Positions 23,432 to 35,731 of a stretch of DNA of 64,000 nt are shown in pieces. The DNA comes from Hibiscus mutabilis (Eukaryota; Streptophyta; Magnoliopsida; Malvales; Malvaceae), in contig CM033747.1 of assembly GCA_019671005.1 (NCBI GenBank), positions 20,797,188 to 20,861,187 of the forward strand, read 5' to 3'. How positions within the stretch are numbered: position 1 is the first letter of the stretch; every line of letters starts with the position of its first letter. Made by a program: the position numbers and the translations under genes. A model generated the notes under the pieces. That model was not told the DNA's origin. It worked only from the letters and a program-made list of their open reading frames with translations, and ran no database searches.

Positions 23432-26400
23432 TGTAATCACTCATTTTTATTCGGTGTATAAGTATTGTGTTAATCTACTTTAGTTTATTAATTAATATAT
23501 TATCATTGCATGTATACGTATTATATTATATGTTCATTACTATAAGTGTGATTAATGTGTACGTAAACCATGTGTGTATGAGTATATACGCATGTATGAT
23601 TGTATTAATGTGTTACATATTAACGTTTGCATGTATATATTAATATGTGTGAATGTATGCATACGTAGGGATGTTTGCTCGTATATACTAATTTGTATGT
23701 ACATATATTATATATATGTGCATATGTTGTTATTATTACTACTGTTATTATTACTATTATTATTAATGGTATTGGGCTGGAATTTAAATAAGATATATAT
23801 ATATATATTAAAACCCAAATTAGTCCAAGTCCAAATTACATGAAACCCAAAAATAATATTTACATTGGGCCCAATTCGACCCCAAACCCTAATCCACATA
23901 CTAAAAAACCCTAACCCACATCAGATAATGAAGCCCTAATGCCCCATTTTATTTCGCGCAGCTACACAAGGGCCGTTGGATCAAATCTGGATCCAACGGC
24001 CACGAATGAAGCATAGAGACCCATCGCCTGCCGCGTGAAGACCACGCGCAGACTGTTGGATTATCCACTCGTGCGTGTGAGACACGTATAAGACCGGCCA
24101 TCTTCTTCAGGCCACGTGGCGCGATCCCGGGCCGCTACATCATTTCTGAGGCCTCATCTCAGCCGTTTTATCTTCGATCAATCCTAGCCATTGGATCAGA
24201 TATGATCCAACGGCCAGGGATGCGTCTGCCAAGAGATCACCTCCACCATGCCTCTGTTGCGCCACCAGCCCCAACCACCGTACTCAGATACACCAGAAAA
24301 CACAAGGAATACAAGCTATGTTAGTATCATTCAAATCCAACAAAAATATATGTATTTTATAGTACTTTCTACCGAAACATCAGACAGGATATATGTATGA
24401 GAGGTTGTAAGAACAAAGGGGAGGGGAGTTGTAACCAGTTTCCCAGAAATACAAAAAAGAATCTCATCCTCTTGTTCTTTTTTTTCAAACACACAAAAAA
24501 CACACAAAGGTATCCATTCATCTTTAGTGTTGCATGCATGCATATGCTCTAAAAATAACAAAAGAAAAGGAGTGAGTGATTTACCTTCGGTCGTCAGTCC
24601 CACCACCGGCAACAAGCCTAAATATGGTGAGCTGGCTAAGGAGGGAGACGTTCTTTCGGTCTCGGTTTTTTAAAAAAATATATAGTTTTTGCTTCGTATC
24701 TTCTTAGATATAGGAAAAAGGGGAGTCTTTTCTTTGAATCCAAGTTTGGATTCTAGTTTGGGTTGAAGCGAGGTTCGTTTTGGTGGGTTTTTTAGGTTCG
24801 CCGGTTTCTGGGTTTATCAAAGATTGAGGGTTTGGTTTCGAGAAAAAAAATGAGGGCAAGGGTGTTTTATAAAAGGGGATTAAAAATGGGAAAAATTTGA
24901 TTTTGGGCCGGATGAGGGGATTTTATAAGCGTTTTATTTTTTAAAAATGGTGAAATTGCGTCATAAATCCCTCCGCGTTTTCATTATTTTCATTTCTGTC
25001 TCGCCGCATGGGATATTCACCACCCCGGTCCTCCCTGGTTTGCCAAAGTTTTCAATTCAACCCTTAAATTAAACCGAAATCAGTTTTAAAAAGGAGAAAA
25101 TGCGTGCTTAGGTCCCTCTGCGTTTTTGAAGTTTTCAGTCTGAGCTTGCCGCATGGGTTAATCGCATTCTTAGTCCTCCCAAGTTTTGCCCAGTTCTCAA
25201 TTGCGTCCCTAAGTGTGCATTTTATTTATTTAATTCCAGCTTTCTGTTTCATTTTTTGTTCATTTCGGTCCTTGGTAAATTTTTGAATGTTTATGTTATT
25301 TTGTTTATATTATGTGTTTTTTAGCATGTATAATTTGTCCATTATTTACTTATGATTTTAGGTATGCTATGTCTTGTTTTATTTTCTATTTCATTTATTC
25401 ATGCTTGCATGCATATCTTTTATATGTAAGGTTTAGTTTATATCATGTTATATGTTAGCATGTTTGTGTATACTAACATAAGTTTCCATATCTCTTTTCA
25501 AGGTTACATGTTAGTGTGCCTTTTTGGTCATGTATAATACCATGTTTAGATTTATTTGTAAGTTATCCAAGAAGTGTTAGAGCTTGAGGGGAATGTAAGT
25601 TGACGAGAAGTGTTAGAGTTTAATTTAATGTGTAATTAGAGTTTATTTCTAAGTCAGTAGTTTAGATTTATTAGAAGTCTTATTTAAATTATGGATAAAT
25701 ATTATTTAAATTATAGATAAAAGTATAATTTTAGTTATATTAAAACTCTGTAATTGCCTATTTAAAGGCTCACCTTATACACATTTGATTAAGAAGAATA
25801 CGAGAAAATACAAAGAAACACATTGTTCTCTGTTGAAAATATTATTTTTGTTCTATCGTTAAACTGTAGCTTTTTATATTTTATTGTTCATTGTTCACCG
25901 GCTTTCATCTTCTCCGGCCACCATGGCCCCTTTCTCACATTATTTATTTGTGTATGCAAATTATGTCATATGTTATGTGCTGGGCATTAGTTTCTTTGTT
26001 AGCATGTTGTTTTGATTTGTGAAATTAACATCATAATATACTTATGTCATGCATATGTTACATTGTGCTTTATTTTTAATATGTATGTATTCTTGAAGTA
26101 TGTGTTTTTATTTCCCACATGTTTTTATTCATGCCTCGTTATTATTATGATGTGCTATGTTCGTGTTGTTTATCATATTTGTTTACTTTTGTGATACTTG
26201 TGTTTTTCATTATTTATTTTGTCCTTTACTATGTCAATGCAAATGTATGTTTCCAAATTATTTCTCTAAGGTTGCATAATGGAATATAAATTGTCAATGC
26301 GGTGCCCTTTTATCCAAGCGTAAACGGGGCCAGTATTAGGCGTAGTGATAGTGGTTGGGCATTTACTCTCGGATAATGGGGCCTTTAAAATTTACTCGCA

Positions 26401-26712
26401 CTTATGACCAAATTTTAAATTAATCGTCACTTTAATCCGGAAAATTTAATTTTAATAAAGTGGTAATTATTAAAGTACCAATTTTGGGCGGTGTGGGGTG
26501 CTAATCCTTCCCCATCCGTAACCGACTCCCGAACCCAAAGTTTTCAAAATCTCTGGTTTTTATGGTGTCCGGCCTACCTAAGTGGCCGGTGGCTACTCCA
26601 ATTTCTAAATAAAACGCGGTTTTTTAAAATCCCCACGGAATAAACATTTTTATATCCGAAAGACAACAAATACTTCGAAAATACTTTTTTTAGCGAGAGG
26701 GACATCGCTACA
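23432..26712 (+). repeat. 5' LTR of the Tat/Ogre-type element (3,281 bp)
   Basis: It starts TGTAATCACTC and ends CGCTACA, two bases before the PBS. The first about 1,350 bp match the 3' LTR at 38922-40271. It contains a TTA-type microsatellite (about 23725-23765) and two strong GGCCGTTGGATC hairpins. A segment at about 25571-25935 (TGTTAGAG start, TATTTAAAGG TATA-like box) may be a small Copia-type LTR inserted here, but the 3' LTR does not extend far enough to test it. Confidence 0.85.
23971..24214. repeat. Two GGCCGTTGGATC stem-loops in the Tat LTR
   Basis: Stem 1 pairs GGCCGTTGGATC (23971-23982) with GATCCAACGGCC (23990-24001), a perfect 12 bp with a 7-nt loop. Stem 2 pairs GCCATTGGATC (24187-24197) with GATCCAACGGC (24204-24214), one mismatch. 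The 3' LTR has the same pair, stem 1 at 39462-39492. Confidence 0.85.
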
Positions 26713-26714
26713 GA

Positions 26715-26732
26715 TGGCGACTCCACTGGAGA
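26715..26732 (+). other. Primer binding site (tRNA-Arg type)
   Basis: TGGCGACTCCACTGGAGA follows the LTR end by two bases. The PBS of Ogre/Tat elements is known to begin TGGCGACTCC and pairs with the 3' end of tRNA-Arg. This fixes the orientation as plus. Confidence 0.85.
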
Positions 26733-27398
26733 TATTTTTTGTTTTTTTCAAAAACAAAATGAGAGTCAAGCTTTTTTCAAATAATTACCACTTTATTAAT
26801 ATTAGAAATTTCGGATTAAAGCAACTATTAAACTAACATTTGGTTATAAGTGCGCGTTTATTTTGACTCATTTAAAATATGGCATATAAACCCGTTTTTT
26901 AAGTGGGGGAAAAATGCTAATGCTTTCGTGGAGATATCGTTTTCCCGTGTAGGCCTAGCAAGTACCTTCGGGGCTCGAGTACCTTATGCTTTCGTAAGGA
27001 TATCGTTCCTTCGTGCAGGCATAAGCGAATGGGTCCCCCTGGATTGAGCCTGGTTGAAAGGAGCCTATAATGGGTGATGATCGGGGGCCTTGCTACTCTT
27101 AGTAGAGGACAACAAGGACAATTCGGGTACCTCCTAGAACCAAGGCTGCATGTAGAGAACATATAGAAACCCACCCCTTTAGAGCCATACGGATAACCTT
27201 AGGTGTTTTAGACGGGATAAATAGGGTTGTTTTGTCTGTTTACCTTATTTAATTCATTCTTTTATTTATGTATTTATTAATTTTATCCGGTACTGACTTA
27301 TTTTCTTTTTTTTTGCTTTTTTTTTTCATACATTATTGCATTTGCATTACATAAAGGTACTGGATCAAGTGGTTTACCCGATCAGAAAGTCTTTCACC
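26733..27398 (+). other. 5' leader of the Tat element, with two TATCGT stem-loops
   Basis: Non-coding. Two related repeats lie at 26921-26952 and 26988-27018. They carry stems GGAGA/TTTCC (26930-26934, 26941-26945) and AAGGA/TCCTT (26996-27000, 27007-27011) around the same 6-nt loop TATCGT. This position, between PBS and first ORF, is where retroelement packaging and dimerisation signals usually lie. Whether these serve as such is unknown. Confidence 0.6.
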
Positions 27399-29691
27399 AT
27401 GGAAAAAAGGTATCTTAGGAAAGAAGAGCTTAACTTGTCAGTCAGGCATTGGTCAGAGGTTAATCAGAAGACCCAATGGGACAGTTTGCCGAGCGAACGC
27501 GTAGTAGCAGGGTACACCTACGTGAGTATTCAACAGAACAACTTATGGGATCTTTAAAGCATTTGGGAAGGATAAGACCGAAGACTACAAGACATGTTCT
27601 GTGATAGTTATGGCGACATTGCACAGCTGTTATACGTTTGAGTCAACCAGCCCCTACTCCGAGCTATTTTTCAGTTATGGAATCTTACCTTTTGCTGCTT
27701 CACCTTCAATGGACAAGACATGATGCCTACAGTAGAAGAGTACATTGCCTTACTTAATCAGAAGAACATTAAGGAAGATTAGATCTACTCAAAACCTCCA
27801 AGGAATCAGAATTACACTTCGAAGCTCAAAACCTTTGCCGGGATAAGTGACAATTGGGTTAATGGCCTGATCCGACTTCGAGGAGACAATACAGTCTTTG
27901 CATGAGAGAATATTCGAGACATCATGCCTGCACATCCAAATGAGGGGAAGAAGATAGACCTATTTACCTTGGGAATATATGGGTTGGTAATCTTCCAAGA
28001 ACTCTTGGAAACATTGATGTAGCCATTCTAGACCTGTTTGAGCGTATGAAGCGGAGGGCAAATCCAGTACCAACAATCTTGGCCGAGACCTTCATTTCTT
28101 TAAATGCTAGTCGAAAGCACGAAGAAGAACGTTTTCGGGGATGTGCACAGCTATTACAGGTATGGGTTCAGAGCCACATATGGAAGACACCGACGAGGGT
28201 CCTACTGGGATATCTTTTCAAGGCTTTTCGCCCTTACATGAGTACTTAGCAAAAAAGTGGCGAGAAAACTTGAAGACGAAGAGATGGTCCAGTTTCTTCA
28301 GGAACATTCAAGACGAAGACATAGTATGGAGAGTCCCGTGGCTCGGTAGAGTTAATTACTTCTTTTACAGTTGCGGTGATTACGACTGGTTGATGATGTT
28401 GGGGCTGCATGGTGAGATTGCTTGTGTTCCGCTTCTGGTGTCTTGAAAATTCGGATCAAGACAGTTCGTTCCCAATACCGCCGGATTGAGCCAAAGTGAA
28501 TTTCCTTTCAAATGTGAGTTTAAGGAAAAAGTTCAGACTATCATGAGGGCATGGGACCATTGTTACCGAATTAGAGTGGAAGGAGACACCGAGCGTATGA
28601 CCACCCCGGACTATGATCTTTGGAGGTATTTGAGGATTAATGATAAGATTCCAGAACCTGACCAGAGACCAGCTATGTCACTTGAGGAGCTTACGAGGGT
28701 AGTACTGTCTGAAGCTGATATTTTACGGAACAAACTCGAAGAAATCAAGAGGAAGATGGAAACCCAACAGACTCAGCATGTGAGTGAGCTCTATAAAGTG
28801 AGCTTAGAGGTCGACGAGCGAGACGGGATCATTAGGCAATTGAAAAAATTGAATGCGAATTTGAGCGAGAAGAATGCTCTTTACCAGAAGGATACTCTCA
28901 TACTCCAAGCGAAAGTACAGAAGGCCAGCCGAAGTCAGTTCATAGCCGTGGAAAAGGAAAGAATGAACGGTATCCATTTGGTGGAAGAAGAACGAGAGAT
29001 CAGCAAGCGAACGATTGAGAAAGAGATAGAAAGCTGCAGGTTAGCTACCGAGGAAGAAAGACGGTCTTTCAATGAGGCCATTGATCAAGAAAAGGAAAGA
29101 ACTAGGCAAGAGATCAGCAAAGGAAAACAAGCAGTCAACTACGAAAGAGAGAACACCGCCGCTTGGAAAAGAAGGTTTATGGGTAGCAGGAATAGACTGT
29201 TAGAGATGGAAAGATTGTACGACGACACCATCCAAAGCCTGAATCAGAGCCAAAGTCAGAATGTCGAGTTAGAGGGAAGGTTGGCAGAATTAGAACACCC
29301 CTTTTAGACTTACCATCAGAGGAATGGCTTCATCGAACTTCAAGAAAGGGAACGTGAAGTTGGCACGTTATGAGCCCGAATTGAGTCGCTTGAAGCAACT
29401 GTTCAGGATTATAGGGAAAGAATCAGAGTATTCGAAGAAGCTGCGGCTGGAGAAGATAATTATTGGCAAAAAAGACTGCGTGATGCTGCCCGAATGGTGC
29501 AGGATAGGGACCAATACTATGCGAACCTAATGGTGGACATACAGCGAGTCGCAAGGCATATGAGTGACTTAGCTGCCGAAGCCGAAGCACTCCGACCTTT
29601 CGTAGCCACATGCATGGAAGAAGTACCCAGATTAATCAAGCTGCTCAGGGCTATTGGAAAATTAGGAGATAGAGCCAATCCTTATCTGTAG
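27399..29691 (+). pseudogene. Tat/Ogre extra ORF upstream of gag (ORF1, DUF7745-like), decayed
   Basis: An ORF1 of unknown function precedes gag in this clade. The start is an ATG at 27399 in CACCATGG context (MEKRYLRKEELN). Interrupted pieces follow at 27558-28045 (including FTFNGQDMMPTVEEYIALLN and AHPNEGKKIDLFTLGIYGL), at 28046-28446 (AETFISLNASRKHEEERFRG), and a 273-codon open piece at 28486-29307. That piece opens with SQSEFPFKCEFKEKVQTI, then TTPDYDLWRYLRIND, and continues as a long Lys/Glu-rich coiled coil (residues about 70-270). The tail to 29691 ends LRAIGKLGDRANPYL. I recall this architecture from Malvaceae proteins annotated with DUF7745. Several frame changes and stops make it a pseudogene. 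Confidence 0.7.
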
Positions 29692-29988
29692 GACTCTGTG
29701 TTGTAATTAGGACTCTTTTGTAGTAGGAACCTTCCTTTTGTAATGTGAACTCTATTGTAATCTAGATCCTTTAATTCCCATGGAAGTAGTTCAAAAGGGT
29801 GATTACCAGCGGAATCAATACCTTTATTTGCATACATTCCTGCATTGCATCATGACATTCGCATCATTATACATGTATTTATTTTCTTTGCAATCATATT
29901 AATGTTGTAAATATTGTGGCAATGTGAAAATAGAAGTTAAGACACAATCATTCATCACCCATATCTTACCCGACTACAGAGCAAGCTC

Positions 29989-32034
29989 ATGGAAGATAGG
30001 ATAATCAGTCTAGAGAGAGGACAGAGAAATCTGGAAGCAAGATTTGATGAGGCCCAGAGAAGCCTCAGTGACCAGATTGCTCAGTAACAAGCGTCGATAG
30101 TGTCCGACATAACCGCGTTGTTGGCTAAGAGCCTCAGAAAAAGAGTCGAAGGAGAAGTCGCTCAAGAGCCAGAAGGTACCCTAGCTCACAGTAAGGTTCA
30201 ACCGGCTACGCTAAATATGGCCAGAAGGGTATATATCGACCCTGCTGGGATGTCTACTGATCTTCAAGTAGGGGCATCTAAGAATCAACCCCTTGACACG
30301 GAAGCACTCTACGAGGAGAAGGTGCCAGACCTGAACCTGGTCGAAAAGATCAGGACAGAGGTAGAAAAAAAGTGGGAAGAGAGGTTTCACCTCAGGGAGG
30401 AAAGATTTAAAGCCCTGCAAACTATGGAAGAATCGAGAAGCGATGCTAATGACTTGAGTCTAGTATCCGACCTTGTCCTGCCACCAAAATTTAAAACACC
30501 AGAGTTCGACAAATACGATGAAACCACGTGTCCTTCTACGCACGTAACAATGTATTTCCGGAAGATGGCGGCCTACCTCAAGGATGAGAAACTATTAATT
30601 CACTATTTTTAGGACAGCCCGACTGGGGCGGCGCTGAGGTGGTATACCCAATTGAGCCGAGTAAACATTAAAACCTGGAAAGATCTTTCAAGAGCATTCA
30701 TCGAGCAATACAAGCACGTGACAGACATGAAACCCAGCAGAATCATGTTAGAAAATATGGGGCAGAAGTCCAACGAAAGTCTGCAATAGTATGCTCAGAG
30801 GTGGCGGGAAGTGGCCGCCCAGATTCAACCACCCCTCCCAGAACATGAAATTACGCCATTATTTGTTAATACTCTAAAGGGGACACTATTTGATCGCCTC
30901 ATTAATAACACGACTCAGAGTTTTGCTGATTTAATTAGGACCGGAGAGTCCCTTGAATTGGCAATCAAGAGCGGTAGGATTGATAGTGGGGAAAGTTCTC
31001 GGAAGTACAACAAGAAGAATGAGGTGAACACTGCCAGTACTTACACCGCCCTGAAGAATTTTATAGTCTCGCAGCCACAAGCGTCTACTGGGAAAGCACA
31101 AAACTCGAACCAAAGAGAGGAGAGAACCCCGAGAAAGGAGAAAGAGAGGCAAACTTTTACTTCACTACCCGTTTCGTACTCTAAGCTTTACTTTCAGTTT
31201 TACGAAGCGGATCTGGTCCGTCCATACTACGTTACTCTGTTCAAACCGCCATTCTCGTCCTGGTATAACCCGAACGCGCATTGCGATTATCAGGGTGGTG
31301 CCCCTGGTCATCCCACAGAGAATTGCCTTGCTTTCAAGAAGTTAGTGCAAAGCCTAATCGATTTTGGGATACTGAGGTTTGAAGAACCAATTTTAGCTGC
31401 TAACCCATTACCTAATAAGGAGATCAGGGGAGTAAATGCTATTGAGGAGTACTCTACCAAGAAGGTTAAGGAGAATGTGTCAGAAATCAAGTCTCCTTTG
31501 CGGTGGATATTTCAGCAATTGTGCATGGCCCGTTTGATTGACAGGGGCATGGTAGTAGTACAGAAGGGATGTGGAGCGTACTGTGAATTTCATCAGGACG
31601 GAGGACACGACATCCAACAGTGCGACGAGTTTAAGAGATTGGTGCAACAATTGATGAATGACAAGCAAATAGAGTTCTTCGAGGAGCCTACGGGAAGGAA
31701 GGGGTCAGACGTACATATGACAGATAGCAACGTTAAATACGGGAGAGGCAGACCTTTTGTCATCTTCTCCAGACCGGAGGGTGCAAGTTCCTCCCAAGGA
31801 GAAACTACCAAGGTGACTCCCAAGATCATCATCACAGTGCCATCCCCGTTCCCATTCAAGGATATACGACAGACTCCTTGGAACTATGCTGTAAATGTGA
31901 CCATACCAGAAAATCCATAATCTGGTGAGGTAAAAGAGCAGAAAGTGGAAGAAGAGCTTACACCAAAAGACGAGCAAGACAAGAGTGATGTGAATGTTGG
32001 TGAGGTCACGAGGAGCGACAAATGTTACTCCTAG
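29989..32034 (+). pseudogene. gag: gag of the Tat element, one frame with four in-frame stops
   Basis: A single frame runs from ATG 29989 to 32034, broken by TAA 30085, TAG 30610, TAG 30787 and TAA 31918. Gag forms the particle that packages element RNA. The order is an N-terminal coiled region (MEDRIISLERGQRNLEARFD), the retrotransposon-gag core (TGAALRWYTQLSR, MGQKSNESL, YAQRWREVAAQIQPPL), then two Cys/His regions typical of Tat gag: HCDYQGGAPGHPTENC at about 31280 and YCEFHQDGGHDIQQC at about 31580. The first three stops look like CAA or CAG codons changed by a single C-to-T. The frame shifts at about 32020-32045 before protease. Confidence 0.8.
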
Positions 32035-33425
32035 AGACCTTGAAGGATGCTGAAGTTGCCAGAGATAAAGGAAGGGATACATTGGTTACCTCCGCGCAGA
32101 TATTCGGTGAGGAACCACCTCCTAAGATAAATGAACCAGTAACCAAGGCTCAGGCCAAAGAATTTCTGAAATTCCTGAGACATAGTGAATACAGCGTAGT
32201 GGAACAACTACGAAAGCAACCGGCAAGGACTACAGTGCTAGAGTTGCTCATGAGTTTAGAAAAACACTGTGAGGCACCCCTAAAGGTGCTAAACCAGACT
32301 TTCGTACCCCATGACATTTCTGTATCAAAGTTGGACAGGATAGTGGGGCATATCACCGCCTATAACCATATAACATTCAGTGATGATGAAATCCCTGAAG
32401 GAGGAATGAGATCCACCAAAGCTCTTAACATCACAACCCACTGCAATGGGTATGTGTTACCATGGGTACTGATTGACAACGGGTTAGCACTGAACGTACT
32501 ACCTATAGTGACTCTACAAAAGCTACCAATAGATGATTCTCATCTGAAGCCTTGTCATAACTCTGTGAGAGCCTTCGATGGCACACAAAGAGGAACACTT
32601 GGAAAAATTGAGGTGCCTCTATTGATTGGGCCGACTGAGTACGTAATCCACTTTGTGGTGATGGACATAAAACCATCCTACAACTGCTTATTGGGAAGGC
32701 CATGGATCCATTCTGCAGGAGCCGTCCCCTCATCACTGTATCAGAAATTAAAATTCGTGGTCGAAGGCAAGTTGGTCGCAGTGGAGGTTGAGTAGGAGAT
32801 CATTGCTTCGGTGACATCGGATGCCCCCTACATTTAAAATGATGAGGATGTTGCAGAATGCTCTTTATGAGCATTGGAGCTGGTGAACGCCACATTCGTC
32901 GTGGAAGGTAATCGGATCCCCTGCCCCAGGTTATCTAATTGCGCCAAGATGACCACTGCCGAAACTTTGGGCCGATGAGCCAAAGCAGGAAGAGGGCTAG
33001 GGAGAAGATTGCAAGAGAGCCTACGAGCCAGAAGTGTAATAACCAAGAAGGACCATTTTGGGTTGGGTTACAAACCAAGTGTCCAACAAAGAAAGGAAGA
33101 ATACAAGAGAAAAGAAGAACAGAGAAGAGCCAGATTTAAGGGAGAGGACATTCTATGGAGACCAATGTCTTTCCCTAGTTTGAAAAATACTTTTGTCTCC
33201 AGAGGATTCTGCCGACCAGGACATGAGCTCGAAGAAGCAATTAAGGAAAATGGCATACTCAATGAGAAAGAAATGTTTAATGAATCACTTGAGGGGATGT
33301 CCATCAACATGATAGCTGGAAATGACCAAGTCAGCAGTATGTTGACCCACATCCGCCCCGGGGAAACTCTTGATAACTGGAGCCACATTGATCTACATGT
33401 GGTTTTTAGGACTAGATCAAAGTAA
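32022..33425 (+). pseudogene. Aspartic protease region of Tat pol plus linker
   Basis: The frame is open 32022-32795 and continues with four stops to 33425. Retroelement aspartic protease processes gag-pol. The active-site region reads VLIDNGLALNVLP (about 32468-32506), the D-N-G form known in Tat elements, and LLGRPWIH (about 32689-32712) marks the conserved C-terminal strand. After the stop at 32793 the linker (EGNRIPCPRLSN, then HFGLGYKPSVQQRK) matches the region between protease and RT in this clade. The stops at 32793 (TAG) and about 32868 (TGA) fit single C-to-T changes. A spacer of about 230 bp with no clear coding follows. Confidence 0.75.
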
Positions 33426-33655
33426 TGCTCCGAATCAACCTTTTTGTTTTGTCCATAAACAATGGGGATCTCTTGTGTAGGGCACCTATGTTAACCTTTT
33501 GTTTGAAATGAAAAGATATCTTCCCCGTTTTTTCAAATGGCAAACATCTCATTTATTTCATTCATTCATTATTCATATTTATTCACCTCATATAAAACCA
33601 TTCTCTTCCCAATATATTCGTTCTCATTTAATGCAAGTCTCCTATAATTAACTGT

Positions 33656-35298
33656 ATGAATGATGCCGAATCCAATCCTGAAGTAGATTTTGAATGGCCT
33701 GAGGTCTCAGTAGGAATTGAAGAAGAGGATGATGAGATAGAATGCGAGGTCCTTACAGAGCTGATGAGGATGATGGCCGACGAAGAGAGGCAAATCATGC
33801 CACACCAAGAAGAAACATAAGTTGTAAACTTGGGGACTAAATAAGAGAGAAAAGAAGTAAAAATCGAGACGACACTTTCCTTAAAAACCAGGCACGAATT
33901 GATAGCCCTACTCCAGGAATTCAAGGATATTTTTGCCTGGACTTATCAAGATATGCCGGGTTTGAATACCGACATAGTGGTACACAAATTGCTGATGAAG
34001 CCAGAATGCAAACCAATACAGCAAAAACTCATGAGAATGAGACTGGACATGTTGTTAAAGATCAGAGAAGAGGTGAAAAAGCAGTTTGATGCTGGCTTCT
34101 TGGAAGTGGCCAAGTACCCTGAATGGGTTGCAAACATTGTACCAATACCAAAGAAGGATGGGAAGGTCCGTATGTGTGTAGATTATAGGGATCTCAATCG
34201 AGCTAGCCCTAAAGATAACTTCCCTCTGCCACATATTGACACGCTGGTTGACAACACCGTGAAACACTCATGGTTCTCGTTCATGGACATCTTTTCGAGG
34301 TACAACCAGATAAAGATAGACTCGAACGACATGGAAAAAACCACATTCGTGACCATGTGTGGCACTTTTTGCTAAAAGGTGATGCCTTTCGGGCTCAAGA
34401 ACGCGGGAGCGACTTGTCAAAGAGCGATGGTGACTCTTTTCCACGACATGATGCACAAAGAAATAGAGGTATACATGGATGATATGATCGCTAAGTCCCG
34501 AACAGAAGAAGAACACCTGCAGAACTTGAGAAAACTATTCCAAAGACTGCGAAAATACCAGCTGAAGCTTAACCTGGCCAAATGCACCTTTGTCGTTACA
34601 TCTGGAAAACTCTTGGGGCTCGTGGTAAGCAGAAGAGGGGTTGAGATCGATCCAGATAAGGTGAAAGCCATCCAGGATCTCCCACCGCCCCATACTCAGA
34701 AGGAAGTTCATGGTTTCTTGGGGAGGCTAAATTATACCTCCTGTTTCATCTCCCAGTTAACAGATAGGTGTGACCCAGTCTTCAGACTACTTAGAAAGAA
34801 TAATCCCGGCGTCTGGGATGTGGAATGTCAATAAGCCCTGGAGAAGATCAAAAGGTACCTGACGAATGCTCCGATTTTAGTCGCGCTGGTACTAGGTAGG
34901 CCTTTAATCCTTTATTTAACAGTCTTTGAGAATTCAATGGGTCAGGGAAGAAGGAGCGAGCCATATACTACCTAAGCTAAAAGTTCAATGATTGCGAAGC
35001 GCGATACCCGCCAATTCAGAAGCTATGTTGTGCTTTAGTTTGGGCCACCAAACGGCTTAGGCAGTACATGCTATACCATATCACATGGTTGATATCCAAG
35101 CTAGACCCCTTGAAGTTCCTAATGGAAGCGCCGAAATTAACAAGAAGGATGGCCCGCTGGCAGATGCTCTTATCCGAGTTTGACATTGTGTATGTAAGTC
35201 AGAAAGCCGTGAAGGGAAGCGCCATAGCGGATTTCTTAGCCAGTTGTGATTCAGATGATTATGAATCGTTGAACTTCAATTTCCTGGACGAGGTTTAA
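33656..35298 (+). pseudogene. Reverse transcriptase and Ty3-type RNase H of the Tat element
   Basis: This region would copy element RNA into DNA and degrade the RNA template. It starts with a linker (MNDAESNPEVDFEWPEV), then LIALLQEFKDIFAWTYQDMPG. RT motifs follow in order: VPIPKKDGKVRMCVDYRDLN, FPLPHIDTLVD, FMDIFSRYNQIKI, MPFGLKNAGATCQRAM, and the catalytic box EVYMDDMIAKS (about 34468-34500, both aspartates kept), then KCTFVVTSGKLLGLVVS. RNase H follows in another frame after a shift near 34940 (SGKKERAIYYLS, YPPIQKLCCALVWATKR, DFLASCDSDD). Stops lie at 33816-33840 (two), 34373 and 34832, and within RNase H at about 34972. Lesions exclude activity, although the YMDD box is intact. Confidence 0.85.
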
Positions 35299-35324
35299 TG
35301 TTTATTACAACTGAGGAAAATGTT

Positions 35325-35731
35325 TCAGACGATAACTCATGGAAGCTTTACTTTGATGGAGCCTCCAATGCCCTCGGACGCGAGATAGGGGCCATGTTAA
35401 TTTCTCCAAAGAATGTCTACTATCCCTTCACCAGCAACTAGAATTCTTCTGCACCAACAATATAGCCGAATACTAAGCCTGTGTTATGGGACTGAACGCA
35501 GCTATTGAAAGAAAGATTAAGGGACTTCGAGTATTCGGAGATTCATCATTAGTGATTTACCAGTTGCGCGAAGAATGGGAAACCAGGGATTCGAAGCTGG
35601 TCAAATATTATGAATTGATCCAGGAGCTCACCAAGGAGTTTAAAAAGATCAGTTTCGCTTACCTTCCAGAGAAGAAATTTAGATGGCAGACGCCTTGGAA
35701 ACCTTGGCTTCCATGTTCAAAGCAAATATAG
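35325..35731 (+). pseudogene. Second, archaeal-type RNase H of the Tat element
   Basis: Tat-clade elements carry an extra RNase H gained from a plant/archaeal-type gene, placed between the Ty3 RNase H and integrase. The first frame gives SWKLYFDGASNALGREIGAMLISP (35325 on), containing the YFDGAS catalytic Asp. After a shift near 35439, the second gives EFFCTNNIAEY-stop-ACVMGLNAAIE and GLRVFGDSSLVIYQLREEWETRD. These supply the catalytic Glu (AEY) and Asp (GDSSLV). The frame changes again near 35680 into the integrase frame, which begins MADALETLASM, the end of this domain. Confidence 0.8.

Noticed and set aside
23574..23843. 89-codon plus-strand ORF and a matching one at 39064-39347
   Set aside because: They lie in the LTR and consist of Tyr/Ile/Cys runs and a leucine run from the TTA microsatellite.
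25571..25935. Copia-type solo LTR inside the Tat 5' LTR
   Set aside because: TGTTAGAG start and a TATA-like box are suggestive, but no clear CA end with a matching TSD was found and the 3' LTR is too short for comparison.
26715..26732. Part of a tRNA gene
   Set aside because: Only the tRNA 3'-end complement is present, directly after an LTR. It is a primer binding site, as are 54876-54893 and 62739-62752.
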